Positions 42,008 to 53,417 of a DNA stretch of 64,000 nucleotides are shown here, piece by piece (positions within the stretch are counted from its first letter, which is position 1; every line of letters starts with the position of its first letter). The stretch is taken from NCBI GenBank assembly GCA_907165275.2, contig OU015655.1, positions 11,916,501 through 11,980,500 on the forward strand. The letters are read 5' to 3'. The DNA comes from Zygaena filipendulae. Taxonomy: Eukaryota > Arthropoda > Insecta > Lepidoptera > Zygaenidae. The translations under genes and the position numbers were made by a program. The notes beneath the pieces were generated by a model, which ran no database searches, had not been told where the DNA came from, and saw only the letters and a program-made list of their open reading frames with translations.

Positions 42008-42396
42008 CGAGGGTTGCCACCCGTACTATATTTTATATAGTATCGTACTATATTTCAGTCAATTGTACTTATATTATAGTAAAATAATATAGTACGAAAA
42101 ATACTATATTTTTATGACTAATTCAACTGTCGCGCTTTTTTATATTAACAGCTGTGACTGGTCTGGAAAGCACCCGCAGCGCAGCACGGGGAATTTCAGA
42201 ACGAAACGCATAGGTACCCGACAACAAAACGTCAACTGTCAAACTAGTAATAATTTGTGGATGAATGCTGCCCGATACATAAGGATTACAACATATTTTT
42301 GTACTATTTTTTTCCCTACATTTCCCAAAAATATTATATTTTTGCACGTTTTTTCGGAAATATACTATATTTTTCCAAAAAAAAGGTAGCAACCCT
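42008..42396 (-). mobile_element. hAT-type MITE, copy 2
   Basis: Inverted relative to 1,489-1,872. Left GAGGGTTGCCACCCGTAC, right AAGGTAGCAACCCT. The flanks ATCGCCAA (42,000-42,007) and ATCGGCAA (42,397-42,404) are an 8-bp duplication with one mismatch. Confidence 0.75.
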
Positions 42397-43021
42397 ATCG
42401 GCAACCGACTTGTCTTTTTTGACCGGTCGATTTTATTATGAACCAAAAACAAACGAAACCACTAAGACTCTCCGACCTTATAGATTGCAAATCGCATCCG
42501 GGACGGTCTGATGTGTTGCTTAGATTGAGCCCATTGTTCTTTGAACTCCATCCTGTTTTGTTTGCTTACATCGGATCGTGGCTCAGCAGTACATAATATA
42601 CGTAGCAAAATTATTATAAGGGTCATGAATCATGATGCATATAAATTAAGAAGTTCAAATAGTAAAAAAAAAACTAGAAAACACGCTTTAAGAGTAAGCT
42701 GAACTAAAGAGTTAATATCTAGGACCGGAGTCCTTGTCGAGAGCAATCAAACGAGCCCCAATTCGATGGTTGCTGGTTTAAATACAGAATCCCCATGTTC
42801 AAGGCTCCATCATAAGATCAGTTCCATGTCATAATATGTATTGCATTGTCATCTGAAGTACATTTATTTACAAAAAAGTTCCATTTTGATACGCAATTAT
42901 GTAGAAGTATGTAGGTTAAAATTGACTTCTAAGAATTTATCACATTGCAGTTTCAACCGTGCTTATATTTTGGCATTCCCTCTTTGATTCTTTATTAAAT
43001 CGGAATAAAAAGTTTTCTATA
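42397..43021. other. Non-coding stretch
   Basis: No gene. GATGGTTGCTGGTTTAAATAC near 42,765 is weakly B-box-like. Confidence 0.35.
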
Positions 43022-43215
43022 CTAGCAGTGCCGAGTGAGTTTGGGAATTCCTACAGGATCTTCAAAGTAGCCTAATTTACTTCTTATAACATCAGCTGAT
43101 TGACCGACTTAAAAAGTAGATTCTCAGTTAGACCTGCATGTATGTATGTTTGTCTGTTTGTGCACGATTATGTCGCGTTTGAGTTAGTCGATTTGGATGC
43201 GGTTTTCAGGTAAGT
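43022..43215 (-). mobile_element. Helitron-like element, second subfamily, decayed
   Basis: CTAGCAGTGCCGAGTGAG, AATTCCTACAGGATCTTC and ATAACATCAGCTGATTGACC, then a GTTTGTCTGTTTGTGCACG part. Confidence 0.5.
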
Positions 43216-43280
43216 ATTTGTTACATTCTGGAGAAGGTTTTATTATTTTTCATGAATCGATATCGTAGTTTTTTCAGAAT

Positions 43281-43345
43281 CCTAAATAATAATAATAATA
43301 ATAAATTCTTTATTTGCATAAAAAAACTGAATCACAATCAATACT
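43281..43345 (-). mobile_element. LINE 3' tail with (AAT)n
   Basis: (AAT)n then TTCTTTATTTGCATAAAAAA, a reversed non-LTR end. Confidence 0.45.
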
Positions 43346-43596
43346 GATAAACCAACTGAATTTTTTATCTTATCTATTATTAAGTACGCCTTATCTATTT
43401 AACCGTAGGTTAGGAATGAGAGATTAACATTTAACAAGAGCATCACTAAAAAGTGTAAATAAAAAAAAAATTAACAAAAAAAAACAAATAAATAATATTT
43501 ATAAACCCTAATAATTATCTGGGTTCCTATTTAATTAGTTTTTGGAAGTTGGTACCAAATTAACAAAACCAAAAAAATATAAAGTCATAACGCTGA
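43346..43596. other. Non-coding stretch
   Basis: AT-rich, nothing recognised. Confidence 0.4.
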
Positions 43597-43649
43597 ATTA
43601 CGGACTAATTAGAATTTTAATTTTCAAAAGTAGTCCACATCCCCATCAT
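43597..43649 (-). repeat. MITE family B terminus
   Basis: CGGACTAATTAGAATTTTAA and AAAGTAGTCCACATCCCCAT, only the end remaining. Confidence 0.7.
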
Positions 43650-44194
43650 CGAGTCGATCTCACGATGATTTCGTTTCGTAACATGCGCATGCGCCGGCGA
43701 CTCGTGTGCGCGGACGCGTGCGTGCGAGGATTTCACTCTTTACAAATCTCTAGTGAACGCACTGTCATGTCTAATTGGTAATGTTGTTTGTGCGTCCCAG
43801 TTTATTTAATGCAACTAGGCAAACAGGTAGGCACGACAGTAGATGGTCCCAGACCGGTTATCGTACATGTGTTTATTGATAAATGAGCCGATACTATTTT
43901 CCATCTTCTTATACATTAACCCTTCACTTTTTATATAACTCACTGACAAACAAATTACAATTACTATGTTTCCAGCGGTAGGTACTGACAGCGATCAAAG
44001 TTGTGTGAATATCATCATCTGCAGTACTTCTTTCTCTCGGCGAAGTAACTTGAGTGGTTTTAAAGAAAATAAATTAGCTAGAGAGGTCAGAATATAGGCG
44101 AGGCAGGCACGCCACGGTTGCAAAGAAAGTCAGAACATAACTTGCCCAAAACTTTTCTTTTACTGTGAATTACGATAACAGTGACTAAAACTGA
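43650..44194. other. Non-coding stretch
   Basis: GC-rich patch at 43,680-43,735 (CGCATGCGCCGGCGACTCG). No gene recognised. Confidence 0.35.
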
Positions 44195-44331
44195 ACTTGA
44201 AACTTTAATGCGCTTTATCTCTATATATTTTAATTTATTTAAAAAGCAAAAAATACTTGTCTATTGCTTTTTTTATTTTCTAACTGACGGACTAATTAGA
44301 ATTTTGATTTCCAAAAGTAGTCCACATCCCT
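44195..44331 (-). repeat. MITE family B, truncated half
   Basis: ACTTTAATGCGCTTTATCTC through CTGACGGACTAATTAG to GTAGTCCACATCCCTA. The half with the TGACGTCA words is missing. Confidence 0.7.
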
Positions 44332-44365
44332 AATACCTATTAAAAAATGCGAATAATGGGTTTTT

Positions 44366-44443
44366 TCGTTTGTTACACTTTCACCCCGACCGATCACCAA
44401 AGGGAATAAGGTATTTTTATCCTGGAAATGCGGGAAACAGCTA
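44366..44443 (+). mobile_element. Helitron-like element with internal deletion
   Basis: TTTGTTACACTTTCACCCC, GGGAATAAGGTATTTTTATC and GCGGGAAACAGCTA are compressed into about 80 bp. Confidence 0.5.
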
Positions 44444-44453
44444 ATCCTACTAA

Positions 44454-44656
44454 TCCTACTATTATTATATGTAAATGTGAAAGTGTGAATGTTTGAATGT
44501 TTGTTACTCAATCGCGCAAAAACGGCTGAACTAATTTGGATGAAATTTGGCATGCACGTTGTCAGGGGTACAGAGAAGGACATAGGGTACTTTGTATCCC
44601 GGAATTTCTGAGGGAACTCCGAAATTACTGCGGGTGAAATCGCGACGCAAAGCTAG
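44454..44656 (+). mobile_element. Helitron-like element, full length
   Basis: TCCTACTATTATTATATG start, GTTGTCAGGGGTACAGAGA body, CTGCGGGTGAAATCGCGACG and CAAAGCTAG end, followed by T. 203 bp. Confidence 0.8.
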
Positions 44657-44863
44657 TAGATAATAATTTTACTACTGATCCATTAAAAACCTTTTGTTAG
44701 CCTGCCAGTAGCCGCTGGGCAATTATTCGAACAATCATTTGCACGAAGACATTCACCAAATCTATAGTATAGAGCAATTATGAAGCAATGACCTGCATTG
44801 TGATATTTATAAATGCCAGACGTTTGTCTCATGAACGGTCGGACGACGAGAGCCTTTGTAAAA
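44657..44863. other. Non-coding stretch
   Basis: Nothing recognised. Confidence 0.4.
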
Positions 44864-45102
44864 TGGACGCAGATAAGCAATAACATATTAACCCACAAAA
44901 TTAAGTTATTTATTCAGAACGATTTATTGAGAGTTAGGGAACGTTTTTTAATTATGTGTTTACCTTATTACACTGCTTAAATATGTAACTAAATATTGAA
45001 CATAAAAAATGTTGACACAAATGGCGCTCCTATACTTTTAAAACACGATTTACTCAAAATTTCTCCAGTGTGGGTTAACACACTATTGCTTATCTATGTC
45101 CA
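44864..45102. repeat. MITE family A, copy 3
   Basis: TGGACGCAGATAAGCAATAAC start, and CAGTGTGGGTTAACACAC with TATTGCTTATCTATGTCCA end. Contains ACAAATGGCGCTCCTATAC, shared with copy 2. Confidence 0.8.
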
Positions 45103-45745
45103 AATGCAAGTGCGGAAGGATAGTAATCGGGTAGCTGTACGATTATTTATCGCTTCGCGTCAAGTTATTGTAATCCATAAGAGTACAACCGGTATGGTTA
45201 GACTCGGATACCGCGACAGTACGGAAAGGCCAGTAGTTTGTGGGTGACCACAAAACACGTAGGCACCTATATCGCATGATGGCGTAATACCACGCTATTA
45301 ATACTTAAGGTACAATTATTATTTTATAGGTAGGTAATTTCAGAACAGCATAAGAGCTATTGGCTACATTTCGGTGTTCAATATTTCGGTGGTCGACAAC
45401 ACAAATATAAAACGAAGACTAAAAAGGACCAAACCTTTTGAGTTAGTGTAGTGTATAGTGATAGTGTATTTAGTGCTGTGAGTACTGTATCCAAAGAACA
45501 CAAGAACAAAGTGTCAAGTGTTATTGGACACATTCTTAGTTTAGTCTTGTTTAGAAGTTTAGGTCAAATTTAAAATACTTATTAGTCATTAGTAGATTGG
45601 CTAGATTGTATTATAATGATTTACCTCCTTGGGTATATCATTCAGGAAAAAAAAAATAGCGGGACAAATAAATATGTAGGTACGTATACAATACGTATAC
45701 CTATTGAAATGCAAACAAGACCAATACAAACAGAATGTGGATTAA
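45103..45745. other. Non-coding stretch
   Basis: No gene. (GTGTA/GTGATAGTGTA) short repeats at 45,444-45,470. Confidence 0.35.
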
Positions 45746-45951
45746 TCCTTACTAATATTAGATAAAAATTAAAAAGTGAGTTTGTTTGTTTGTTACGCTT
45801 TCACGCCTCAACGGCTGAACGGTACATCATGAAATTTTACATAGGTACACGTTGTCAGGGGTACAGAGAAGGACATAGGGTACTTTTTGTCGTGGAATTC
45901 CCGCGGGAACTCCGAAATTACCGCGGGTGTAACCGCGGGGGAACAGCGTAG
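45746..45951 (+). mobile_element. Helitron-like element, full length
   Basis: TCCTTACTAATATTAGATA start, GTTTGTTACGCTTTCACGCC body, ACCGCGGGTGTAACCGCGGG and GGAACAGCGTAG end. The 3' CTAG is altered to CGTAG. Confidence 0.75.
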
Positions 45952-45964
45952 GACACGTAGGTAG

Positions 45965-46212
45965 GTATTTTTTCTTTATTACTTAATCCATAAATACCTA
46001 ACGCAGCACATTGGGCCGAAATGTTGCGTGACGTCACGCTTTGGTACAGTTTTTTGACGTCAAGATTCCCCACTCCTGTAGGTACTTCAATGCGCTTTAT
46101 CTATAAGTATATTTTTCATTAATTTGAAAAAGTAAAATACCTATATTGTGGCTATTATTTTTTTTTATTACCTATCGGATTATATGACTTGATTTTCATA
46201 CCTCAGCAACTT
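45965..46212 (-). repeat. MITE family B, diverged copy
   Basis: TGCGTGACGTCACGCTTTGG, TTTTGACGTCAAGATTCCCC, TCAATGCGCTTTATCT and CTTGATTTTCATACC. Confidence 0.6.
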
Positions 46213-46534
46213 GCCAATTATTTATGAATGTGAACAGACGTTTATAATATCTGCATACCACTTTGAAGGCATGCGTGAGCTTTCAAATGTAGAAAGAATA
46301 CTGGCTCCTGGCTCCAATCGCGGTGCGTAGCAAGTTATAACGTAACTAGCGCTTTGCACCGGTATAATAATAAACAAGTTTACTTACCAACTTGTCGGTA
46401 ATTAAAATTATACATTCATAACTGTTAATATTTTGTGTAATTATTTTATACCTACTTACACTGGTATTATATTTCCTTAGTATAAGCGGATTGAACAAGA
46501 AAGCGTGAACGTCGGATATGTAGATATCCGATGT
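46213..46534. other. Non-coding stretch
   Basis: Nothing recognised except a CGGATATGTAGATAT direct repeat at 46,515-46,550. Confidence 0.4.
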
Positions 46535-46768
46535 TCGGATATGTAGATATGCTTTGTCCTGAATGACGTACCGACAATCAACGCACAGCCTAAACCGCTG
46601 ATCGTAGAGACCTGAAACTTGGAACTTGTGTTCTTTGTATGGCGTAGGCATCCGATAATAAAGGATTTTTGTAATTCTACCCCTGGGGGTAAAGGGGGCA
46701 AAGTTTGTATGGAATAATTCCGTGGGAACTCCGAAATTATCGCGGGTGAAACCGCGCGGAACAGCTAG
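46535..46768 (+). mobile_element. Helitron-like element, third subfamily
   Basis: GCTTTGTCCTGAATGACG, ACGCACAGCCTAAACCGCTG, GGCAAAGTTTGTATGGAATA, then ATCGCGGGTGAAACCGCGCG and GAACAGCTAG before T. Confidence 0.75.
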
Positions 46769-47348
46769 TAGTTAATAAAACGCTTCGCATTGTGTTTTAT
46801 TTATTAACTTTTTTTATTTATTTATTTATTTATTTATTTTAATTAATCTTTATAAATTTTATATAGGTATATTAAATTAAAAAATCAGCACTAAAACAAT
46901 CTTTGATTAAAATCGCAGCAAATAGTAGTCGATTGTTACCATTCAAGTCCTTGTACCTACTTCAATTCTCCCACAGTAACCACCAATGCTGCTAAAACTA
47001 TACCTACTCTAGTACAATATGAATTAAGGACTTTCTACGTTAAAACGTAGAATCATACTAATGTAGGTACGGCAGTCTAATAAATTACATTACAAACTAC
47101 GCTGGTTGCTAATTAATTTTATTTTATAACACCGATTGTATCAACACCGCATTTATCATAATAATGATATAAAAATATAAAAAATTGTTGGTATGAATGT
47201 CTCGCATAGGTACGTTTCCTTTTCCGCTTATTCATAGTTCCCATAGTTACAATAGTGAAAAATAAGTTTAAACATAGGTACACTTATTCACTACAATTAT
47301 TGTAAAATCGTTATATGGATGGTCAGGAAACCCTGTATTTTTTTGCCA
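46769..47348. other. Non-coding stretch
   Basis: (TTTA)n at 46,812-46,840. Hairpin TTCTACGTTAAAACGTAGAA at 47,033-47,052. No gene. Confidence 0.45.
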
Positions 47349-47677
47349 ATGGGGATGTTGACTACTTTTGAAAATCAAAATTCTAATTAGTCCGTCAGTT
47401 AGAAAATAAAAAAACAATAGACACGTATTTTTTGCTTTTTCAAATAAATTAAAATATACAGAGATAAAGCGCATTAAAGTTTAGGATGAGGGGGTCGTGA
47501 CGTCACTAACCGCTAAAACCGCCATACAAACCGTCAGAATAGTGACGTCACGCGAAATTTCAACTCAATATATCGCCGTTATTTTTTGATTACGTAAAAA
47601 AAGAAGAAATACGTGTCCAATATTTTTTAATAATCTACAAGACGGACTAAAAAATAAAAATTAGTCAACATGCCTAT
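47349..47677 (+). repeat. MITE family B, full copy
   Basis: AATGGGGATGTTGACTAC start, AAATTAGTCAACATGCCTATT end. CGTGACGTCACTAACC and AGTGACGTCACGCG lie in the centre. It is nearly identical to 35,965-36,297. Confidence 0.85.
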
Positions 47678-48747
47678 TGTTTTATGCGGTATTTCTATGT
47701 TATTTTCTTTATTTAGTGCATTCATGTAAAAAAATTATTATATCAATGATTTAGTTACCTACTTAAATTTTTATTAGTAACATCACAGCATAAATTTTAT
47801 TTATTTATTTTATTTATTTATTTATTTATAAATTATTAGTAACTTGATTAACATGTGCCTCGTTTAAAATTACAGTGTAAAATAATTAGTTATTAAAATT
47901 TTTAAATGTCTTTTCAATTTGAGAATCTTTTGCCATATTTACCGTCATATAGGTAATGTTGGTACTTTCTTTCCGCAAAAGAAAATGCGTATTCCTATAG
48001 AACTTGGAAAATCGTGTGGAAAAATCGGAAATCAAATGATTAAGTATTAGAAATTACATAAACATAAAAACAGAAAATATTTATTAGTTAGGTAGGTACA
48101 TATATGAACATAATGCAATACACATTACCCACAATTATGCAGACGTGGGTATACTTATTTCAATTTAATTATCATTAATATCTAGATAACCATTTAAATC
48201 TAATAAAAAACATTACGCGGAAAACTTTCCACTTGGTGACACGGTCTCAGAAAGAGATATTTCTTGACATTAGCTCAAGTATTATAACAAAAAATGTGCT
48301 TCCTACTAATTGATGTGGTTTTCCCACATTATCACAACAAGTATTATTATAAAACTGATATCAAAGAATAAATTTTATACCTACTTTATCACTTCTAATA
48401 GATTATAAAATACATACATTTAATTAGTAAAATCCTTAATATTTTCCCTCGGCGGTTTAAATTTCTATTTTAAGTTCGGTAACACAAATCTTTTATTATC
48501 AGCCAATTTTAACAATTTTACGGTGAAATATTATACATGTAAATGCTAATCTTCAAAGACATTATTAGATAATATCGATTGTATAATTTCACAAATTGAT
48601 AGGTTGGTAGGTGGATTGGTACTAATTAAAACATATATCATAACTTAATCAAACATTACATAAAAAAGAATCTTTATTTTCTGAACCAACATTAAATACC
48701 TACTTGATCCCACACTAAGCTTGTAGCAATAAGCTAGTTTACAACAT
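47678..48747. other. 1.1-kb AT-rich stretch
   Basis: (TTTA)n at 47,796-47,828. A short inverted SINE-tail piece, GATCCCACACTAAGCTTG, at 48,705. No gene. Confidence 0.45.
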
Positions 48748-48961
48748 TTTATTTTTTAGTCTCTCATAGATTAGGTAATAAAATGACACGTATTAGTTCA
48801 TTTTTGAAGTAATCAAAAAACAACGTTGTGACGTCACGCCGTGCTACGCGACATTTCGAGTTAAAGTGTCTCCGTTGTTTTTTGATTACGTAAAAAATGA
48901 AAAAAAAAATTATTCACCTTCAAAACGGTCTAAATAGAATTTTGATTTTCATTTACCCCGG
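48748..48961 (-). repeat. MITE family B, variant copy
   Basis: TGTGACGTCACGCCGTGC centre, TTTTTTGATTACGTAAAAAA, and ATTTTGATTTTCATTTACCC at the right end. Lacks one TGACGTCA. Confidence 0.6.
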
Positions 48962-48965
48962 AAAC

Positions 48966-49198
48966 TATCCTATTGTTAGCAATAAGCTTGTGTCGTGGAA
49001 ACCAACCGAAAATGGTATAGGTACTCGTATACCTACTACATATTATTACATGATATGTAGTACCGTAAAAATGTATACATATACATATCTTGTAGAGTGA
49101 CCCTGTCTGTCTCACCAAGAACCGTCGGGAATCGAACCCGGAACCTCTCGATTTAAGGCATACGGCATACGGTGACTAACTGCGCTAAACCGGCCGAC
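48966..49198 (-). mobile_element. tRNA-derived SINE, full copy
   Basis: On the minus strand GCCGGTTTAGCGCAGTTAGT is the A-box side and TCCGGGTTCGATTCCCGACG the B box. The body contains TGTAATAATATGTAGTAGG and ends TTGGTTTCCACGACACAAGC. Confidence 0.75.
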
Positions 49199-49644
49199 AA
49201 AATTAAATAGTAACTGATATTCTTAAGGAATATCTGCCCGTTCAGACAATTAATTGTGACCGGACAACTTTTACGCCGTGTTACAATGGTTAAAATGTAA
49301 ATTTACTGCTAGAACAGTTATAATATAACAAAACACTGTGATAGTTAAAATGGCCGTTATATGTGTCACCAGCAATCTTTAAATAACCATTTATGTCACC
49401 AGCAGAGCTTCCTATTCCACCTCTTTTATAGGTCTGCTATCAACAGAAGAGCAGAGGTGAATACGAAATCACACTTTAGGTTTGCTACCGATTTCGTAAG
49501 CAGTTTTTCCTCTATATGTTCACTGTACAGTGTACACACTTTTGACAGCCATTGTATCTTATTGCAATAGTAATAAGGTTCAATGACTAACCAAATTGTT
49601 TACATATTGATGCTGCTGAGTGTACGTGATTACATTAGGATGAT
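49199..49644. other. Non-coding stretch
   Basis: No gene. ATGTGTCACCAGCA and ATGTCACCAGCA occur 27 bp apart near 49,360-49,402. Confidence 0.4.
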
Positions 49645-50079
49645 CTAAAGGCGGAAACATACTCATGTGTCGAGTCGTGTGGTGTCGCGACTTGCGACTG
49701 AAGCATATGGGTTTCCTATACATATAGAATAGAATAGAATAGAAAAAAGTTTATTTGATACCTTAAAGATAAAACAAGTACAAGCGTGAGTCTTAACTAG
49801 AATAAATGGTACCAAAATGGCTACCACTCAGCATTATGCCGTGGCACTAAGTTCCACGTCGCTGATTTTCAGTGGCGACCGTAGAAGGGAGATGGCTTCA
49901 CACTACCAATAGTGTGTACTTTAGTGTACTAGTGTACTTTAGTATGGTTAGAGACATATTTTTATGTTGTTTCGTGTTGTGGCGCATTCTGTTGTGGTGC
50001 GTCTCTAACCATACTGAATGTATGAAACAGATTTATTATTATGCTTCTGTCACGACACATAAGTATGTTTCCGCCTTAA
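49645..50079. repeat. TIR element with a LINE end nested inside
   Basis: CTAAAGGCGGAAACATACTC and GTATGTTTCCGCCTTAAG are terminal inverted repeats that continue inward over ATGTGTCG/CGACACAT. An inner hairpin pairs GTATGGTTAGAGAC (49,943) with GTCTCTAACCATAC (50,003). No transposase. Confidence 0.7.
49726..49871 (-). mobile_element. LINE 3' end with (AATAG)n tail, nested
   Basis: (AATAG)n, GTTTATTTGATACC, AAAATGGCTACCACTCAGC and ATTATGCCGTGGCAC. It is the inverted relative of 25,455-25,625. Confidence 0.6.
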
Positions 50080-50160
50080 GATATTTATCTGAGTTCCTTG
50101 TAGCTTCCTCTCGGCTAAGTTGTCTTCCGCAGCAATGGTTGTTTGAAAAACAACTTCTAC

Positions 50161-50447
50161 TTTTACTAATGACTAATTTGACTAGTTTGACTAATACTTT
50201 ATTGCTGATTCTCCTGCCCGCACGATTTTCATGAATTAATGAAAACATGAAACGTTTGCCTTTATGGCTCTTAATCCGGTAAATTCAGAACATAATATCC
50301 CTCTTTTACTAATGACTAATTTGACTAGTTTGACTAATACTTTATTGCTGATTCTCCTGCCCGCACGATTTTCATGAATTAATGAAAACATGAAACGTTT
50401 GCCTTTATGGCTCTTAATCCGGTAAATTCAGAACATAATATCCCTCT
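50161..50447. repeat. Tandem duplication, 2 x 143 bp
   Basis: TTTTACTAATGACTAATTTG at 50,161 recurs at 50,304, and the match continues without visible differences through AACATAATATCCCTCTTT. Confidence 0.9.
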
Positions 50448-50454
50448 TTGTTCT

Positions 50455-50612
50455 CGGAGAACCCGTGGGATTTCCTGAACAAAAACTACTCTATGTCCTT
50501 TTTGTACCCCCTGTATAATTTGCATGATTTCATCATGATCGGATGAGTAGTTGAGTCGTGAAAGTGCAAGAAACAAACAAACAAAGTCATATTCACATTT
50601 TTTATCATTAAC
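50455..50612 (-). mobile_element. Helitron-like fragment
   Basis: AACCCGTGGGATTTCCTGAA, CTCTATGTCCTTTTTGTACC, CATGATCGGATGAGTAG and AACAAACAAACAAAG. Confidence 0.6.
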
Positions 50613-50643
50613 AAACATCTAAACCTTACTTTTATATACTCTA

Positions 50644-50848
50644 CTAGCTGCTCCCCGTGGTTTCACCCGCGATAACTTTGGAGTTCCCGTGGAAATTCCT
50701 GGTTACAATATAGCCTGTGACACTCACAAATAACGTGGCTTCCTTTTGGTAAAAGAATTTTCAAAATCGGTTCAGTAGATCCAGAGATTACACCCCCCCC
50801 CCCCCCCCCTACAACCTCACAAACTCACAAAACCTCTTTATATAGTAT
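50644..50848 (-). mobile_element. Helitron-like element with poly-C tract
   Basis: CTAGCTGCTCCCCGTGG and TTTCACCCGCG mark the end. A run of 17 C lies at 50,793-50,809 inside ATTACAC...TACAACCTCACAAAC, the same subfamily as 1,988-2,388. Confidence 0.7.
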
Positions 50849-52279
50849 AGGCACAGATATACTAGGTATAGGTCTGCGATACATGCTAATACCGGAACTC
50901 CGTTTTAGAATGAGGTAGATTCCCGCTCTAGAAAATAAAAAAGCGGAATAGCGGCGCGGCATATACCTACCTACGTATATATACAGAAAAGCGGAAAAGA
51001 ATCTGCTCTTAAAAATCGCATTACAACAGTACCTTTATGCACGTATTTATGCATGGATCCTTTACAATTATTGACCAAAATGCATTACGATTGTAGAAAC
51101 ACGTAGTTTTGAGCAGTGGACTTTAAACCTTATTCACAACATTTAATGAAGAGATTCCAACGAAGAAAATAGGTAACATTGAGTTTGTCAATCCATCTCT
51201 TTCTAGCAGTGGAAGTTACGTCACTGTTATTCAGCACGTATTACGTACGCCCCAATTTTATTTTGTCGCAAATTGTTATATGTTAAGTAATACTTGTTCG
51301 ACAGATAAATGAACCTACGTCTAATTAATGCAATATATCATAATACATACTTATTTAATTAGGTATTATTTCTCACAGTTTTTTTTGTGGCAAGGTCTTG
51401 TGGAGATTATTTCTTTATCAAAGCAACTGATTCAATTTATTTGACATAAAAAGACAATCGTAGATATTATAAAAGTCGATATAGTGATAAATCTTAATTT
51501 AAAACCAGTCCCACTTAAATAAATCTCCAATAATACCTAAATTAGATAGAAACTATTATGGAGTTTTATATCTTTCTGCAATAATTTCAGTACATACCTA
51601 TTTTCACTGTAAAAACGCGTCGAACAGTCATAGTTCTTATCCTTCGACAAGGCTACTCGCAGATTGACATTACAATCGTCCTATCTGTTAAATTACCAAT
51701 TTTATCTAATCTATGACTTACTTGTACCCCACACTTGAACTTAACACTCACTTTAAGTCATTAAGGTGACAGTGAGATAGGATGGATACAATAGTCTAGT
51801 TTTTGTCCGTATCTAATTATGTAGGTGGATAAAGCTAGTTCATCGCTAGATTTATTTTTTATAATACTTATAGGTACTTCTTTTGGTACATTGAGAGTAA
51901 ACTTTAAGCAGACAACGGAAGTTGATCAAGCGTCACATCCGTTGCGTGTGTCTGTATTTCACCATAGTTTAAAAAGGATAAGAGCGACAGCTAGTTTATT
52001 TCTTTTAAAATATGGCGACACCTGTTAGTAACGTCTTTATTGCATTAGTAATTACTTGTAGAATTATTTTTATAAGGTGAAAAAACTGCAGAGTTGATGA
52101 TAAAATGGCATATAACTTCCTAGGTTTGTAAATGATAACGTACACACCCTATTTTAAATGTACGTACGAATATCTTATAGAGTAGGCAAACGCTAAATAA
52201 ATAGAGTAATAAAATATATTATTATATGCATGAGTGATATGCCCGTCACACAAAAAGATGTATGTATCTCACACTTTGC
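50849..52279. other. 1.4-kb non-coding stretch
   Basis: No supported gene. A 67-codon frame at 51,825 has no recognisable motif. Confidence 0.4.
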
Positions 52280-52558
52280 TCATCTATACCTACATTACTT
52301 ATAAAATGCTTTGTCCTGAATGACTGACGACGGATCAACGCACAGCCTAAACCGTTGATCGTATAGAGACCTGAAACTTGGAGGATGTGTTTTTTGAACA
52401 TGATGGATGTGTGTTCTTTGTATGGCGTAGGCATTTGATAAGAAAGGATTTTTGAAAATTCAACCCCTAAGGGGGTAAAAAGGGGTTGCAAAGTTTGTAT
52501 GGAACAATTCCGCGGGAACTTCGAAATTATCGCGGGTGGAACCGCGCGGGTCTGCTAG
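52280..52558 (+). mobile_element. Helitron-like element, third subfamily
   Basis: TGCTTTGTCCTGAATGACTG, CACAGCCTAAACCGTTGATC, GGAGGATGTG duplicated part (GATGGATGTGTGTTC), then CGCGGGTGGAACCGCGCGGG and TCTGCTAG. Confidence 0.7.
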
Positions 52559-52903
52559 TACATATAATTACTGTAACTTAAAATAAATGAGATTGTACCT
52601 ATTGTGCTCACGTGTTGATACAAACCAAATTACGGCGTGTTCCCGAAGGCCACACAAATTCCACGCGGGTAAAATCGTACCGACCATGACGTCAAGAGTC
52701 ACAATATGATGATGCATAAATACCTACTGTATCCGCCAAAAACCCACAACTGTTTTATTATGTATTTTTGTGTCTATACGATTAAAATCAGTATTGACAT
52801 TAATAATGGACAACCAATTAATTATCATAACTTTCACACCCAATTATCTGATATAATCTCGCAATCAACACAGGAAACTGGGTAACAATGTTGTAATATA
52901 ATA
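52559..52903. other. Non-coding stretch
   Basis: Nothing recognised. Confidence 0.4.
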
Positions 52904-53124
52904 GTAGATTATACACCAAGGGGATAAAGCACTGTTTTATGTCACGGGCGCTACATTGAATCCTGAACATAACGAAGGACTCCAAATTTAACTCCCGAGC
53001 GCAGCGAGGGTGTTATAAGTTAATTCCCGACCAAAGGGAGGGAATTAAGATTGAGTCCTGAGTGCAGTGAGGGATTCAAGCGCCCAAGAAAAAAACAGTT
53101 TTATCCCTGTGGTGTATACTCTAC
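52904..53124. repeat. MITE with 45-bp imperfect TIRs
   Basis: GTAGATTATACACCAAGGGG and its relative CCCTGTGGTGTATACTCTAC form the ends, and GGGCGCT/AGCGCCC and GAATCC/GGATTC continue the match. Internal CCGAGCGCAGCGAGGG and CTGAGTGCAGTGAGGG are related direct repeats. Confidence 0.7.
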
Positions 53125-53188
53125 TTTTCTCACATAATGCGAGACAATAAAAAACCAGGCTTAGTAGATCCTATATAGCCACTTCTTT

Positions 53189-53300
53189 CAGCTGGCGTGG
53201 CCTACTCGATTTGACAAACAAATGAAGTTCGTCTCACTGCGAATCTAGTGGGCCACGGCTTCGGTCTTCGAAAATCGAGTTGGCCGCGCCCGCTGAGAAC
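53189..53300. repeat. Imperfect inverted repeat
   Basis: CAGCTGGCGTGGCCTACTCG (53,189) and CGAGTTGGCCGCGCCCGCTG (about 53,276) are inverted relatives with a few mismatches. A second hairpin, CCAGCGGGTTATAATG with CATTATAACCCGG, follows at 53,376-53,417. Confidence 0.5.
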
Positions 53301-53417
53301 ACATTCTGTTTAGCGAAATGAGACGTTATGGACATAGCAATAAGAATTATGAAAGTGAAAATCACATTATTGACCAGCGGGTTATAATGAAATTCAATAG
53401 AACATTATAACCCGGCT

